The notes beneath the pieces were generated by a model. The model saw only the letters and a list, made by a program, of their open reading frames with translations, searched no databases and had not been told where the DNA came from. The position numbers and the translations under genes were made by a program. From positions 7,506,122-7,570,121 of the forward strand of contig LR990044.1 in assembly GCA_905147135.1 (NCBI GenBank): a stretch of DNA of 64,000 nt. The letters are read 5' to 3'. Below, in pieces: positions 1 through 10,312 of this stretch (positions are counted from its first letter, which is position 1; every line of letters begins with the position of its first letter). This stretch comes from Blastobasis lacticolella. Taxonomy: Eukaryota; Arthropoda; Insecta; Lepidoptera; Blastobasidae.

Positions 1-565
1 CTTCTTCCATGTTCTTGAAAAAAAAAAAACAGATGCCCGAGGTTGTTATTTTGCTTGTTTGCAATGTAACCGATATATGAGTTCTCTGGAGACAGATGGT
101 AGAGAGCCTGGTATACTGGTGGTAAAACCTGTGTAGGAACTTATACAATACTTAAATAGTTATTGCTGCGTTTCGAATGAGACACAGCATAAAAGCAGGT
201 GCAGCATATACGTGTGTTCACGAACTGGTAGGACATAGTACTGGGACCACGATTCCGGAGGGCTTGGGTGCAACAAGATAAATTGCTTAAACGGTATCTA
301 ATAGTTTCTGAACCCCCGCAGTTTTTGAATCATACCCTACATTCTATACTGCTATTTTTATTTCCAAACACGAAAGTACAATATAAATTAGTCACGTCAA
401 AGATTTACTAATGACGATTGACTCATCGATAAGCTAATCAGTCCTAATGACTCTGTGTTCCTAACTACTTTTGTATTTAAGCGTTCATCATTGTTGTAGG
501 AACTCAGTTGTCGCCTGCCCAGTGCCAGCAATTGAGCCGTCGACATTCGTCACATTCCGGGTAAA
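1..565 (+). repeat. Upstream half of array unit 1
   Basis: From about base 90 onward this matches the sequence that precedes the 118-codon ORF in other units (for example 16620-17088 and 38790-39246), including the tract ending in the TATTTAAG box. Bases 1 to about 90 do not match the other units and I see nothing recognisable in them beyond an A-run. The unit has therefore been joined to foreign sequence at its left edge. Confidence 0.75.
474..508 (+). promoter_or_regulatory. Core promoter of ORF copy 1: TATA box and TCAGT initiator
   Basis: TATTTAAG at 474-481 is followed by TCAGT at 504-508, so the initiator A lies 32 bases after the start of the box. This is the usual TATA-to-initiator spacing, and TCAGT is the typical arthropod initiator. 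The same pair precedes the copies at 19148, 20719, 32968, 36294, 41518 and 54825. Transcription would start about 60 bases before the ATG. Start site use is inferred, not observed. Confidence 0.6.
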
Positions 566-922
566 ATGGAGTCTCTGACATCAAAAAGTGAGACCCAGGT
601 CGCGCAGCAGCTTATCGGGGACATGCCTCTGAATAGGCACGTCCTCATTCTGTCAGCGGCCACAGACAAACTGTTTAGCTCGCAAGACATCCCCCGGACA
701 CTGCAGATCGGCATCATGATGCGGTTGCTATGTATACTGAAGAGAATACAGGACGAGCGCAACCAGTTGGACTGTTGCTATGCTAGAGCGATAGGTCATC
801 CCAACTGCGAGCCCAACCAACGGATGGCGGCGCTGGGGGAGCTATGGGACCTCCCCCAGTTCGACGAACTGATTTGCCTGACGTGCTGGAAGCCGCTGTA
901 CAAATTTTACGATGTGCGGTGA
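566..922 (+). CDS. Small NS3-like viral-type protein, copy 1 (type 1, intact)
   Basis: An open 118-codon frame starts at an ATG in good context (AAAATGG) and ends in TGA. Residues about 41-69 form a predicted long helix rich in L, I, R and K. Cysteines lie near 70, 71 and 81, and a CLTC motif at about 104-107 is followed by WKPLY, suggesting a small metal-binding end. I recognise no cellular family. The size, helix and CxxC tail recall the small nonstructural NS3 proteins of insect densoviruses, which would make this an endogenous viral element; that is a guess from pattern. The frame is clearly richer in G and C than its AT-rich flanks. Alternative: an ORF private to this repeat family. Confidence 0.6.
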   Translation: MESLTSKSETQVAQQLIGDMPLNRHVLILSAATDKLFSSQDIPRTLQIGIMMRLLCILKRIQDERNQLDCCYARAIGHPNCEPNQRMAALGELWDLPQFDELICLTCWKPLYKFYDVR

Positions 923-953
923 GCGAGCCAGGGTCAGTGCAATCTGGTAACCG

Positions 954-2084
954 ATGCGCGGTCTGAAGTCTGAAGTGCGGTGGCTGTGTGGTGCATTCGG
1001 ACATCGAGGCGGGGAAGAGTTCTTCCCGGGCCACTGCTCGCAGCAAACTCCGCACACAGCGAAGAAGACGCCGCAGCCGCCGCCGCCTACCCCAATTAGG
1101 CAGTCTGCATCGCGCCGCGATCCGCGTAAATACCGCGATCCACGCGCGACCGCCCCCGCGCCCCCCGCGCCCCTCCCTCACTCGCCGCCGTTCCCAACGG
1201 GTCAACCAGGCGACCCCCGCGCCGCGCTCGCTCCTGGCGCCGCGCCGACTCCCGCGCCGCGACGCTCACCGCCGCGACGCTCGCCGACGCAGTCGCCGAG
1301 CAACCTTGTGGGGTTGCCGCCGTCCCCGATGGACACAACACCAGTGAGCTACGCGAAAGCCGCCTTGCAGCCGACGTTAACGCCAACGAATCCGCGCGCC
1401 ACGCCCCTGCGCGCCTCACCCCCGCAGCCGCCATCGCCCGAAGCAAACGTAACAGCGACCATTGCCACCGCGAAGAAACAACGATACCCGCCGTTAATCG
1501 TCAAGAAGATGCCGGACTGGTCCCGCCATTTCCGGACAATAAAATCGAGGCTCGGGAAGAACCCAAACGCCCGTCCCTACGGGCAGGGGATTCATTTCCT
1601 GCCACAAGACGAGGACGAATTCCGCACCATTCAAAGTTACCTGGCGGCTCAGGAGAAGGAAACAGGCCTGGCCTGGTTCTTCTACTCCCTACCAGCCGAG
1701 AAGAGCCTAAAGGTAGCCATCAGAGGCCTACCCACTCTGACATCAAAAAGTGAGACCCAGATCGCGCAGCAGCTGATCAGGGACATGCCTCTGAATAGGC
1801 ACGTCCTCATTCTGTCAGCGGCCACAGACAAACTGTTTAGCTCGCAAGACATCCCCCGGACACTGCAGATCGGCATCATGATGCGGTGGCTATGTATACT
1901 GAAGAGAATACAGGACGAGCGCAACCAGTTGGACTCTTGCTATGCTAGAGCGATAGGTCATCCCAACTGCGAGCCCAACCAACGGATGGCGGCGCTGGGG
2001 GAGCTATGGGACCTCCCCCAGTTCGACGAACTGATTTGCCTGACGTGCTGGAAGCCGCTGTACAAATTTTACGATGTGCGGTGA
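954..2084 (+). CDS. Chimeric ORF: non-LTR gag N-terminus fused in frame to NS3-like domain
   Basis: A single frame of 376 codons. Residues 1 to about 35 come from the 3' flank of the viral-like ORF read as protein. Residues about 36-150 are very rich in P, R and A. Residues about 165-262 match the start of a Jockey-type ORF1 protein, up to the region that precedes the zinc knuckles (WSRHFRTIKSRLGK, EDEFRTIQSYLAAQ, KSLKVAIRGLPT). At residue 263 the protein switches in frame to the NS3-like sequence (LTSKSETQIAQQL) and runs to its normal end with CLTC and WKPLY. The gag zinc knuckles are missing. No promoter is visible directly upstream, so expression is doubtful. It may be a chance product of recombination that happens to be open. 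Confidence 0.55.
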   Translation: MRGLKSEVRWLCGAFGHRGGEEFFPGHCSQQTPHTAKKTPQPPPPTPIRQSASRRDPRKYRDPRATAPAPPAPLPHSPPFPTGQPGDPRAALAPGAAPTPAPRRSPPRRSPTQSPSNLVGLPPSPMDTTPVSYAKAALQPTLTPTNPRATPLRASPPQPPSPEANVTATIATAKKQRYPPLIVKKMPDWSRHFRTIKSRLGKNPNARPYGQGIHFLPQDEDEFRTIQSYLAAQEKETGLAWFFYSLPAEKSLKVAIRGLPTLTSKSETQIAQQLIRDMPLNRHVLILSAATDKLFSSQDIPRTLQIGIMMRWLCILKRIQDERNQLDSCYARAIGHPNCEPNQRMAALGELWDLPQFDELICLTCWKPLYKFYDVR

Positions 2085-2115
2085 GCGAGCCAGGGTCAGT
2101 GCAATCTGGTAACCG

Positions 2116-3418
2116 ATGCGCGGTCTGAAGTCTGAAGTGCGGTGGCTGTGTGGTGCATTCGGACATCGAGGCGGGGAGGAGTTCTTCCCGGGCCACTACT
2201 CGCCGCAAACTCCGCACACAGCGAAGAAGACGCCGCAGCCGCCGCCGCCTACCCCAATTAGGCAGTCTGCATCGCGCCGCGATCCGCGTATCCTCGTGAT
2301 CCACGCGCGACCGCCCCCGCGCCCTCCGCGCCCCTCCCTCGTTCGCCGCCGTTCCCAACGGGTCAACGGGTTCCCTCCTGGGGTTGCCGCCGTCTCCGAT
2401 GGACACAACACCAGTGAGCTACGCGAAAGCCGCCTCGCAGCCGACGTTAACGCCAACGAATCCACACGCCACGCCCCCGCGCGCCTTACCCCCGCAGCCG
2501 CCATCGCCCGAAGCAAACGCAACAGCGACCATTGCCACCGCGAAGATACAACGATACCGGACTGGTCCCGCCATTTCCGAACAATAAAATCGAGGCTCGG
2601 GAAGAACCGAAACGCCCGTCCCTACGGGCAGGGGATTCGTTTCCTGCCACAAGACGAGGACGAATTCCGCACCATTCAAAGTTACCTGGCGGCTCAGGAG
2701 AAGGAAACAGGCCTGGCCTGGTTCTCCTACTCCCTACCAGCCGAGAAGAGCCTAAAGGTAGCCATCAGAGGCCTACCCACGAACACGGACCCCGAAGCCA
2801 TCGACGAAGCACTACGGGAGCTAGGCTTCCTCCCGGAAAACATCAGACAGATAAAAGCGCGCAGTGGAAGACCGGGCTGCATCTTCTTCGCGCAGCTCAA
2901 GAGGACCGCCAACGCCGTCCCGGGCATATACGAAGTTTTCGAGCTCTTGCCACTCTGGTGTTGTGTCCATCGTGTATGCCCGGGGTGAAAATCGAAAGAT
3001 GGAGAGGGAAGAAGGGCCCAGCACAGTGCCACAGGTGCCAGCAGTTCAGGCACTCTTCCCACAATTGCCACCGTACACAGTCGTGCGTGCGATGCGGCAA
3101 AGAGCACACCGCTCGCGACTGCCCCCGCCCCCTAGCCGAGCCGCCGACCTGCGCAAACTGCGGAGGGGCGCACCCGGCAAACAACACAAGCTGCCCCTTG
3201 TTTCGCAGGGAAACACGGAACACCAAAGCCGGCACGGTTGCGCTCACCGTTGCCGCGAAACCGCGGAGGAACATTCCCCCGGCTCCCGCCGGTCAAGAGA
3301 GGACGCGCCGCAGTCCCTGATGGCCGCCGCGAACCCGCCGAAAGGCAACAGGAGGAGAAGGAACGGCAGCAAGAAGCCCGGCAAAATCTCGATTCCGACC
3401 CCGCTACCTAGCACCGGC
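2116..3418 (+). pseudogene. Non-LTR retrotransposon ORF1 (gag) with zinc knuckles, frameshifted
   Basis: This is a longer copy of the gag piece in the chimera. It continues past RGLPT into the rest of the PRE_C2HC-type domain (residues like ALRELGFLPENIRQIKARSG), then three CCHC zinc knuckles between about 3020 and 3205 (CHRCQQFRHSSHNC, CVRCGKEHTARDC, CANCGGAHPANNTSC). Such proteins bind element RNA. At least three indels break the frame: two flank the proline-rich part (near 2290 and 2550) and one lies before the knuckles near 2950, where extra bases are inserted. No ORF2 follows. It ends abruptly where the viral-like ORF begins. Confidence 0.8.
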
Positions 3419-3750
3419 AGACCCAGATCGCGCAGCAGCTGATCCGGGACATGCCTCTGAATAGGCACGTCCTCATTCTGTCAGCGGCCACAGATAAACT
3501 GTTTAGCTCGCAAGACATCCCCTGTACACTGCAGATCGGCATAATGGTGCGGTTGCTGTATATTTTCAAGAGAATACAGGACGAGCGCAACCAGTTGGAC
3601 TGTTGCTATGCTAGAGCGATAGGTCATCCCAACTGCGACCTCAACCAACGGATGGCGGCGCTGGGGGAGCTATGGGACCTCCCCCAGTTCGACGAACTGA
3701 TTTGCCTGACGTGCTAGAAGCCTCTGTACAAATTTTACGATGTGCGGTGA
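3419..3750 (+). pseudogene. NS3-like ORF copy 3, truncated at both ends
   Basis: The sequence enters the ORF at codon 10-11, joined to gag at a shared CAGACCCAGATCGCGCAG stretch, so the normal ATG is gone. The first in-frame ATG is at 3451. A TAG at 3715-3717 replaces the tryptophan of the CLTC-W motif. The ancestral TGA is at 3748-3750. Past it the usual 3' flank of the unit runs to about 3963. Confidence 0.75.
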
Positions 3751-3963
3751 GCGAGCCGGGTTCAGTGCAATCTGGTTACCGATGCGCGGTCTGAAGTATG
3801 AAGGCGGTGGCTGTGAGCATTCGGACATCAGATTCAGATCCAGCGACCAAAGAAAAGGCATCAGTCGGGTCGTGGTGAAGATTTATTCTTTTAGTCTAAG
3901 TTATTTTTTTATTTTTGTTTCTCCGTAGCTTTAAGTTTGTATATTTTGTGTTTTTGATATTAG

Positions 3964-4740
3964 GGTGAGGTGTCGAACAGTGACCCACAAAAAGTTAAAC
4001 AATCATAAGCATCCTACACCATGGATCACAAAAGGGTTTAAATGTTATTATGCTACGTCAAGCACTACAACAAGACTAAAATATAAAAGTTATTTAAAAC
4101 TGCTTAAAAGGTGCGTTAATCATGCTCAAAAACTAGCGAATAGTAACTATATAATGAAATCTAAAAATATATGTAAGGCTTTGTGGAATATAATATCGCA
4201 TCGAAAGAGTGCAGGAGAAATTCGTAAGGGCTCTGGACTATCGAACTGGTAATTACCAACTCTATAATAATCGTTTTAGTTATAAAGCATCATCTCAAGT
4301 GCATGGAATCGAAAATTTGGCACAGCGTCGTCATTACATTGATGCAGTATTTCTTTATAAAGTTATTAATAACTTAGTGAACTCACCTAATTTACTTGCG
4401 CATATTTCTTTAGGAGTGCCACTCAGACGTGAAAGGAACTGTCGTAAAAAGCCACTTTTTCACGCTAACCCTACCAGAAAGCGTTACGTGGAAAACGGTT
4501 TTGTTCGTCGTGCGTGTAAATATTACAATGAGCATCTTGGCGTGGATATGTTTCTGGATACTTTACCAAAGTTTAAAAGGAACGTTAAAGAATTACTCAT
4601 CTAATTGTTGTACTTTATTTTTATGATATTTTTATGTATAATGTAGGTCGATTGGTTGTATTTATGTAATAATTAAGGAAACTATAGGTCTTTATTTATT
4701 ATAAATATTTAAATGTTGTTCTGTATAAGACTGTGTTTCT
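3964..4740 (+). pseudogene. Internally deleted non-LTR retrotransposon ORF2
   Basis: Two overlapping frames show the ends of a reverse-transcriptase polyprotein with its middle missing. The first (3965-4252) resembles the linker before the RT domain (HPTPWITKGFK, ALWNIISHRKS). The second (4209-4604) resembles the C-terminal tail of such proteins (GVPLRRERNCRKK, YYNEHLGVDMF). The RT core with its YADD-type motif is absent, deleted between about 4205 and 4235. An AT-rich 3' region follows to the (TA)n tract at about 4749. Confidence 0.65.
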
Positions 4741-4763
4741 GATTAATAATATATATATATATA

Positions 4764-5250
4764 TGTCGTCGCGTGAAGGAAAGGGGTGTACCAGGATCAT
4801 TGTCATCAGGGTGGTGATATCAGTATTAGATCGTATTCGTCCAGATAAATTAAAGAAAAGGTTCACATTTACTCCACTGTATTTATTCCATTTCATTTTT
4901 GCACATCACTTATAATTTCACTAGAATTCAGAGCGGTATTACAAATGTAGGCAGTTGAGGTAATTAACTTTCTTATTTCAAAGGTGATTTTATAATTACT
5001 TTATTTTTAAACGTAAATAACACTTTCTATTAACGAACTTCAAACGTAAACAAACGAAATGTGGAGACAGTTTCAAGACGCGTCACTCCTCGGCGGCGGT
5101 CGCGCCAAGAATGGCCGCCACTCGGCCCGAGTCGTGCCGTCGAGACTCTGTCAGCACGCTCCACCAGAGGGCGCACTCCCACTTCCGTTTTCATCGTCAT
5201 GAGTCCGTACTATTGACCACATGAGTCCATACTATTGACCGTGATCCGTC
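4764..5250. repeat. Left terminal direct repeat
   Basis: Begins TGTCGTCGCGTGAAGG and matches 9767-10228. By eye only two substitutions are seen over the shared part (near 4792 and 4831). It has an extra near-duplicate of about 20 bases at its right end (CATGAGTCCATACTATTGAC, from about 5220). It contains a GC-rich part at about 5080-5180 with a CTCF-like 14-mer at 5161-5174. Confidence 0.8.
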
Positions 5251-5924
5251 ACGGCCGTCCTGCTGTACACACGTCCTCGTGTGTAATCTGAAACATGAAA
5301 ACCATAGCACAGTACTATATTCGCTCGGTCACTTCTGACCACAACACATCACCCAAATAAGTCTTATGAATCATGTGATTGGATCTATCACGACTGCATT
5401 AACCCACCAATTCTTCACATAAAACATACGTCCATTATCATTTATCATACTAAACTTCTGTAGATTGAGAGATAACAACATCATCTTGTACATAAATTAT
5501 TCTTTATAAGTTGCCGACATAAATTCAGCTACGACTTCAGTTCATTAGAGAGGCGTGACAAGGTATAACACCAGACGGTTCATAAACCGTATCACAATTA
5601 CCACCAATGAAGAAGGTTTAATCATCGTCACCAGTGTTTTCCCCTTGATGCTCTTGTTGAGTGGGAAACAAGCCCCAATCACAGAGCTCGCGTATCGTCC
5701 CTGACGTCCATTACTGTAGGTACTTAGATTCACTACAAATATGTGACATACCTACATCAAATTTTCAGTACTCAGCAAAAGACCCAATGTTACTTCGAGT
5801 GGGATCGAAACACTCCTTCATTAAATGCCATATGATTTTTGGTCATCCGTCAGCGCCATCCTAATTTAAAAAGAATAAGTAATGTTACCATACAGGAGAA
5901 ATGACACACAGGCGACGAACCACC

Positions 5925-6493
5925 ACACGACGGACGCCATCAGTCGGGCCGCCACGCCATCAGGCCGCCACGCAACCAGGCCGCCACGCAACTGGACCTG
6001 CACACAAGCGAAATATCACACAGACTAGGTGCCACACAGGTTGGGTGTCACTCTGGTCAGTGCCACTCTAATCGTCAAACTATGAGTTTATTCATCATAT
6101 ATCCTGTGTCACGTCTACCAAAGCACGATACAGGTAAGATGTCACACACGGGTAAATTTCACAGAGGCAAAATGCCACACATAAAAATGCCACACCGGCG
6201 AAATGCCATACAGGTAGAATGCCTCACAGGCTAAATACCACACAGACTTAATATCACACAGACTATGCCACACAGGCGAAATGCCAAACAGGCGGGATGC
6301 CACACAGGCGGGAGCCACACAGGCGGGAGCCACACAGGCGGGAGCCACACAAGCGGGAGCCACACAAGCGGGAGCCACACAAGCGGGAGCCACACAGGCG
6401 GGAGCCACACAGGCGGGAGCCACACAGGCGGGAGCCACACAGGCGGGAGCCACACAGGCGGGAGCCACACAGACGGGAGCCACACAGGCGGGA
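5925..6493. repeat. 15-bp minisatellite with decayed flank
   Basis: From 6299 to 6493 there are 13 head-to-tail copies of a 15-mer (GCCACACAGGCGGGA) with a few G/A changes. Between about 5925 and 6298 more diverged versions (GCCACACAGGCGAAAT and similar) are spaced irregularly. The pattern suggests expansion at one end of an older repeat. Because 15 is a multiple of three, frames on both strands stay open; these are artefacts. Confidence 0.9.
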
Positions 6494-8056
6494 CAAATAA
6501 ATAGAAGCTGTCTATAGATTCTCAGCTCGTGGTCAATCCTTCGACCAAATCTGTACTAAGTCAGTGATAGGTAACAGTCTATCTGCTATCATAACCCGGT
6601 CAATAACGGTCTACGAGTTACACAACAAGTAATCGTCACAGATCCGAACAACTGTTTACGGTGTCATCTCTACAAAAACAACAAAATAAAATAAAATAAA
6701 AATAAACATTATTTCTACTGCCCAATATCAAAACTAAATCAGAAATTTAATAATAAGAAGCTCTCACGTCTATTTGGTACGCCAGTTATAGGTAACAATT
6801 GTCCATTTGTTGCCACACCAAAACTAAACAAGCAATAATCATCTTCATCGATTTTAACTGTTCGAACAAATATACTCTATCTAGACTTTACGTTACGATT
6901 AAGCTCCCATTTTGAAACCATTTAACAATGTTTGTAATAACGAAGGCATCCCATATCAAGCCGCCTTCTAAAAAAATTACAAAATAAAATTTGTTATCTA
7001 CAGCTACAACATCCGAGACTTTCGGGGCTCTTAGCCCAATGAGTCACACACATGACTCCCGGGTCACTCCAAGTCAGCCAAATAAATCTGGATGTTTGAC
7101 CTCAACAACAATTCAGGTACTTAAAAACTTGTAGGTACTGGCAGAAGGATATGAAATCTCACCATTGCTTACACTGTCTCATCTTACTGGCACAACAACA
7201 GAACTCAAAATAGTTACTTTATATCAGTAATCAAGGAAATTTCAGTACTCGAAGCTAAAAATAATTTATAAAACCGGCTATTGAACTATCACCAAAATAT
7301 CTGGACTTTCTCATCATCGTTATCGTTCAACACTTTCTCACAAAGCTTAAAACAACTACTTGCTATTAGCCACGCTCCCATAGCCTCCATCAGGCCGGTA
7401 AGCAACCATAAAACTCTCCCATAGGCTCCATTAGCCCACCATCACTGATAAAACACGATCACCTTCATCCGATGATGCAACAAATTTTGAGAAAACAAAA
7501 CGATCACATAAATATCATAAAAACCTCGGCTCGATAGTCGTCACGTATTGGGTTAGCGTCTTAGATTGATCCGTCTAACAAAGTCTTTATCCAGGTCAAA
7601 CTAAGTCACATTGACTTTGTACACATGGTTTTCGGTCGAACTAAGTCACAGATTTATCTTTAGTTACTCAAAACATAATTCGAAATTATCTACCGTCAAT
7701 CAGTTCACTTACTCGTGTTTACTTTTTTTTTTCGTTAAATAACTTGATACTAATATAAAATTACGTTACTAACCAAACTACCTTTTTTTTTTGTAGTATT
7801 AAAAGAAACGTATATCGGTGATCCCATTTTTACCGCGGATATCTTATCTCTCTATTCTACAACATTGGGAAACTACGACCACAATAACAAACATTATACT
7901 GAAATATGGAAAATTTCGTTCGAATTTCTCCTGTTAAATGTAAACAAACACGCTAATATTTTTTTTTTTCTCTCGATACATGTTTGCACCCTCCCGCTCG
8001 CATAGAAATCGCGGAGATCGCGGGGTCGTTATTGAATTTGCACATTCGAAGCCTAT

Positions 8057-8452
8057 GTGAAGCCTATCCTATCTCTAAGACAACATCCTAAAGTACACCA
8101 GCTAATTGTTCCACAAACTCACTGCTACGGCATCCCTGCCACACTGTTATTATCAAATATTTACTTAATCAGCAATCTGGAACGACTTATGGTGACGGGA
8201 AAAGTCGAAGGCAAGAGACCCAGAGGCCGAAGTCCGAAGAGATGGTTGGACCAAATATCCGAACGATTCATCGAAACCGATGGAGACATGCAGTTTACTG
8301 AAGATGTCAGGATCCTCAGCAGTGAGGCAACGATCAAGAAGAAGAAGTCAGTCAGCAGCAGCACCACCATAACTATGCTTACGTACTCAATTTATAAAAA
8401 TAATAGCACAATGCTTTCCAAGTATTTCTTATTCTTGTTTTCTGATAACTGA
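8057..8452 (+). pseudogene. Remnant of a non-LTR reverse transcriptase C-terminus
   Basis: A 131-codon frame includes GKRPRGRSPKRWLDQI, which resembles the conserved tail of many RTE/CR1-like ORF2 proteins. Nothing upstream in this frame looks like an RT domain. A related scrap occurs at 60455-60560. It is most likely a 3' fragment caught inside the larger element. No function is implied. Confidence 0.4.
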
Positions 8453-9766
8453 CGTGATGTTGGTAATACGTAAAATCATAGCGCACCATGTTTCAAGATG
8501 GTAAAATAATCTTAGATTAAATAACACTTTTTTTACTATAAACACTGTTTGACATTGGGACGGATTTAACATAATTCTTACTATTTTTATGGAGTGATTT
8601 TTTTTCTTAGTAACTTTCTATCAGACAGCCTACATTAATTGACATAGGTACCCGCAAAAGCTAACATTTTTAAACTTAGCAGTAGTTTTTGACATTTTTA
8701 CCAACAAATTGTAACACTGACGTAACTGACGTTGTTTATGTTTTGTTTACATTCTTTCTATTTGTAGTTTCACTAAAGATACAAATAAACCTGCCATTCT
8801 CTCTACTAAGGGTATCAATAGTGTTTCTGTCAGAATACTTTTCTTAATTGTCAAAGTAAATAACTCCTAAAATCCGCTAGGGAGCCTCTTCAGCACAGGT
8901 TTTTACCAAATAATAATTATGTATAGGACTCACCAGATAGAGAGGAACTGTTAATATCACATCATTTTTCAGTCATGTACACTCGCAGATTGTCTACCAT
9001 CGTCGTCCCATGTTGAAACAATCACGTTGAGGCTACCAGTCCAGCGTTGCATTCCAATGTTGTTCTCGTAGGTGAAGCGAACCGTTGTGCACCATTGTTA
9101 TGCAATAGAAGAAAATAATTGTATTAGTAAAACAAAAATAAAAAATTAATATACACAGTTTTTAATTGTTTGATTTTATTTAATCTGCAGAAATCTAAGC
9201 AATTAATTTACTAGTGGTGTCAAACCACAGTGCTAAATGAATCTAAATGTAAGCGTTTACTTTAAAGTCATTGAATAAACTTTAGCTGGCTAATTTAGAA
9301 CTACGCAAATTATTTAACTAACTCAATTTTATATTTAAAAAGGAAAATATTTTACATGAATAATCTAAATTAAATTTAACAAAAACAAAGAAGCCATACC
9401 AAAGTGCCGTCCATAGTAAGTTTCACTAGATTTTTAATAATGTTGTCGATATCCCAGTGGTGCTCTCGAAGGCCCGGGATCTGCCTTGACCATGACCCAT
9501 TTGGTACAGATGATCTGCTGTTTACTTTATGAATCCCCCAATCTTTCTGACGAAGTCTTTGTCTTATATCTCGGGGTGTTTGGACTCTTGGCTGCGCTTT
9601 GAACATGTTAAATTATTTTACATTTTAATGTAGGCAACTCAACTGGATCGAGTTTCTCAGTCACCTTTCTTTTATTATTACGCTTTCACGTAGCGTATCT
9701 GCATTTTCTTTGTTACTTTTCATCATACCATCTCTTGGGCGTTGCGTTCGTCATCACCGCTTCTGA

Positions 9767-10224
9767 TGTCGTCGCGTGAAGGAAAGGGGTGTATCAGGAT
9801 CATTGTCATCAGGGTGGTGATATCAGTATTAGGTCGTATTCGTCCAGATAAATTAAAGAAAAGGTTCACATTTACTCCACTGTATTTATTCCATTTCATT
9901 TTTGCACATCACTTATAATTTCACTAGAATTCAGAGCGGTATTACAAATGTAGGCAGTTGAGGTAATTAACTTTCTTATTTCAAAGGTGATTTTATAATT
10001 ACTTTATTTTTAAACGTAAATAACACTTTCTATTAACGAACTTCAAACGTAAACAAACGAAATGTGGAGACAGTTTCAAGACGCGTCACTCCTCGGCGGC
10101 GGTCGCGCCAAGAATGGCCGCCACTCGGCCCGAGTCGTGCCGTCGAGACTCTGTCAGCACGCTCCACCAGAGGGCGCACTCCCACTTCCGTTTTCATCGT
10201 CATGAGTCCGTACTATTGACCGTG

Positions 10225-10228
<4 letters not shown>
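9767..10228. repeat. Right terminal direct repeat
   Basis: Near-identical to 4764-5250 and directly followed by a (TA)n run. It ends GACCGTGACCG just before the run. The CTCF-like 14-mer lies at 10164-10177. Confidence 0.8.

Positions 10229-10308
<80 letters not shown>
10229..10308. repeat. (TA)n microsatellite
   Basis: About 80 bases of uninterrupted alternating AT. A shorter run lies at about 4749-4763, on the other side of the 5.5-kb element, so both probably come from one original tract split by the insertion. Confidence 0.95.

Positions 10309-10309
<1 letters not shown>

Positions 10310-10312
<3 letters not shown>

Larger units (their letters stand above)
540..3750 (+). repeat. Triplicated viral-like ORF / retrotransposon gag cluster
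   Basis: The order is viral-like ORF (566-922), its 3' flank to about 1006, gag fragment (1007-1734), viral-like ORF lacking its first codons (1735-2084), 3' flank to about 2168, longer gag fragment (2169-3418), viral-like ORF again (3419-3750). The 3' flank passes into gag at the same base both times (after CATTCGGACATC), so one original junction was duplicated. Unequal exchange between tandem copies explains the pattern best. Confidence 0.8.
4764..10228. mobile_element. 5.5-kb non-coding element with terminal direct repeats, inserted in (TA)n
   Basis: Both ends carry the same roughly 460-base direct repeat and the whole is flanked on each side by (TA)n, so it sits inside a dinucleotide tract. 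Between the repeats I find no credible polymerase, integrase or gag frame. The interior holds a minisatellite and a small retrotransposon remnant near 8161-8345. The repeats start with TG but do not end with CA, and I see no convincing primer-binding site or polypurine tract. It could be a large non-coding LTR derivative, a Penelope-like element, or a duplicated segment; the class is open. The near identity of the repeats implies a recent origin. Confidence 0.6.

Noticed and set aside
566..922. Papillomavirus E6-like zinc protein
   Set aside because: The CxxC followed by K-P-L recalls E6, but just one CxxC is present and the spacing of other cysteines does not match. A densovirus-type small protein fits an insect better, though that too is unproven.
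783..2406. Long minus-strand frames rich in R and G opposite the gag and viral-like ORFs
   Set aside because: Shadows of the GC-rich coding strand; no start context or domain.
6142..6517. Several overlapping repeat-protein frames on both strands
   Set aside because: They follow from a 15-bp minisatellite whose unit is a multiple of three.
4764..10228. Ordinary LTR retrotransposon
   Set aside because: The repeats do not end in CA, no primer-binding site or polypurine tract is evident, and there are no gag-pol frames.
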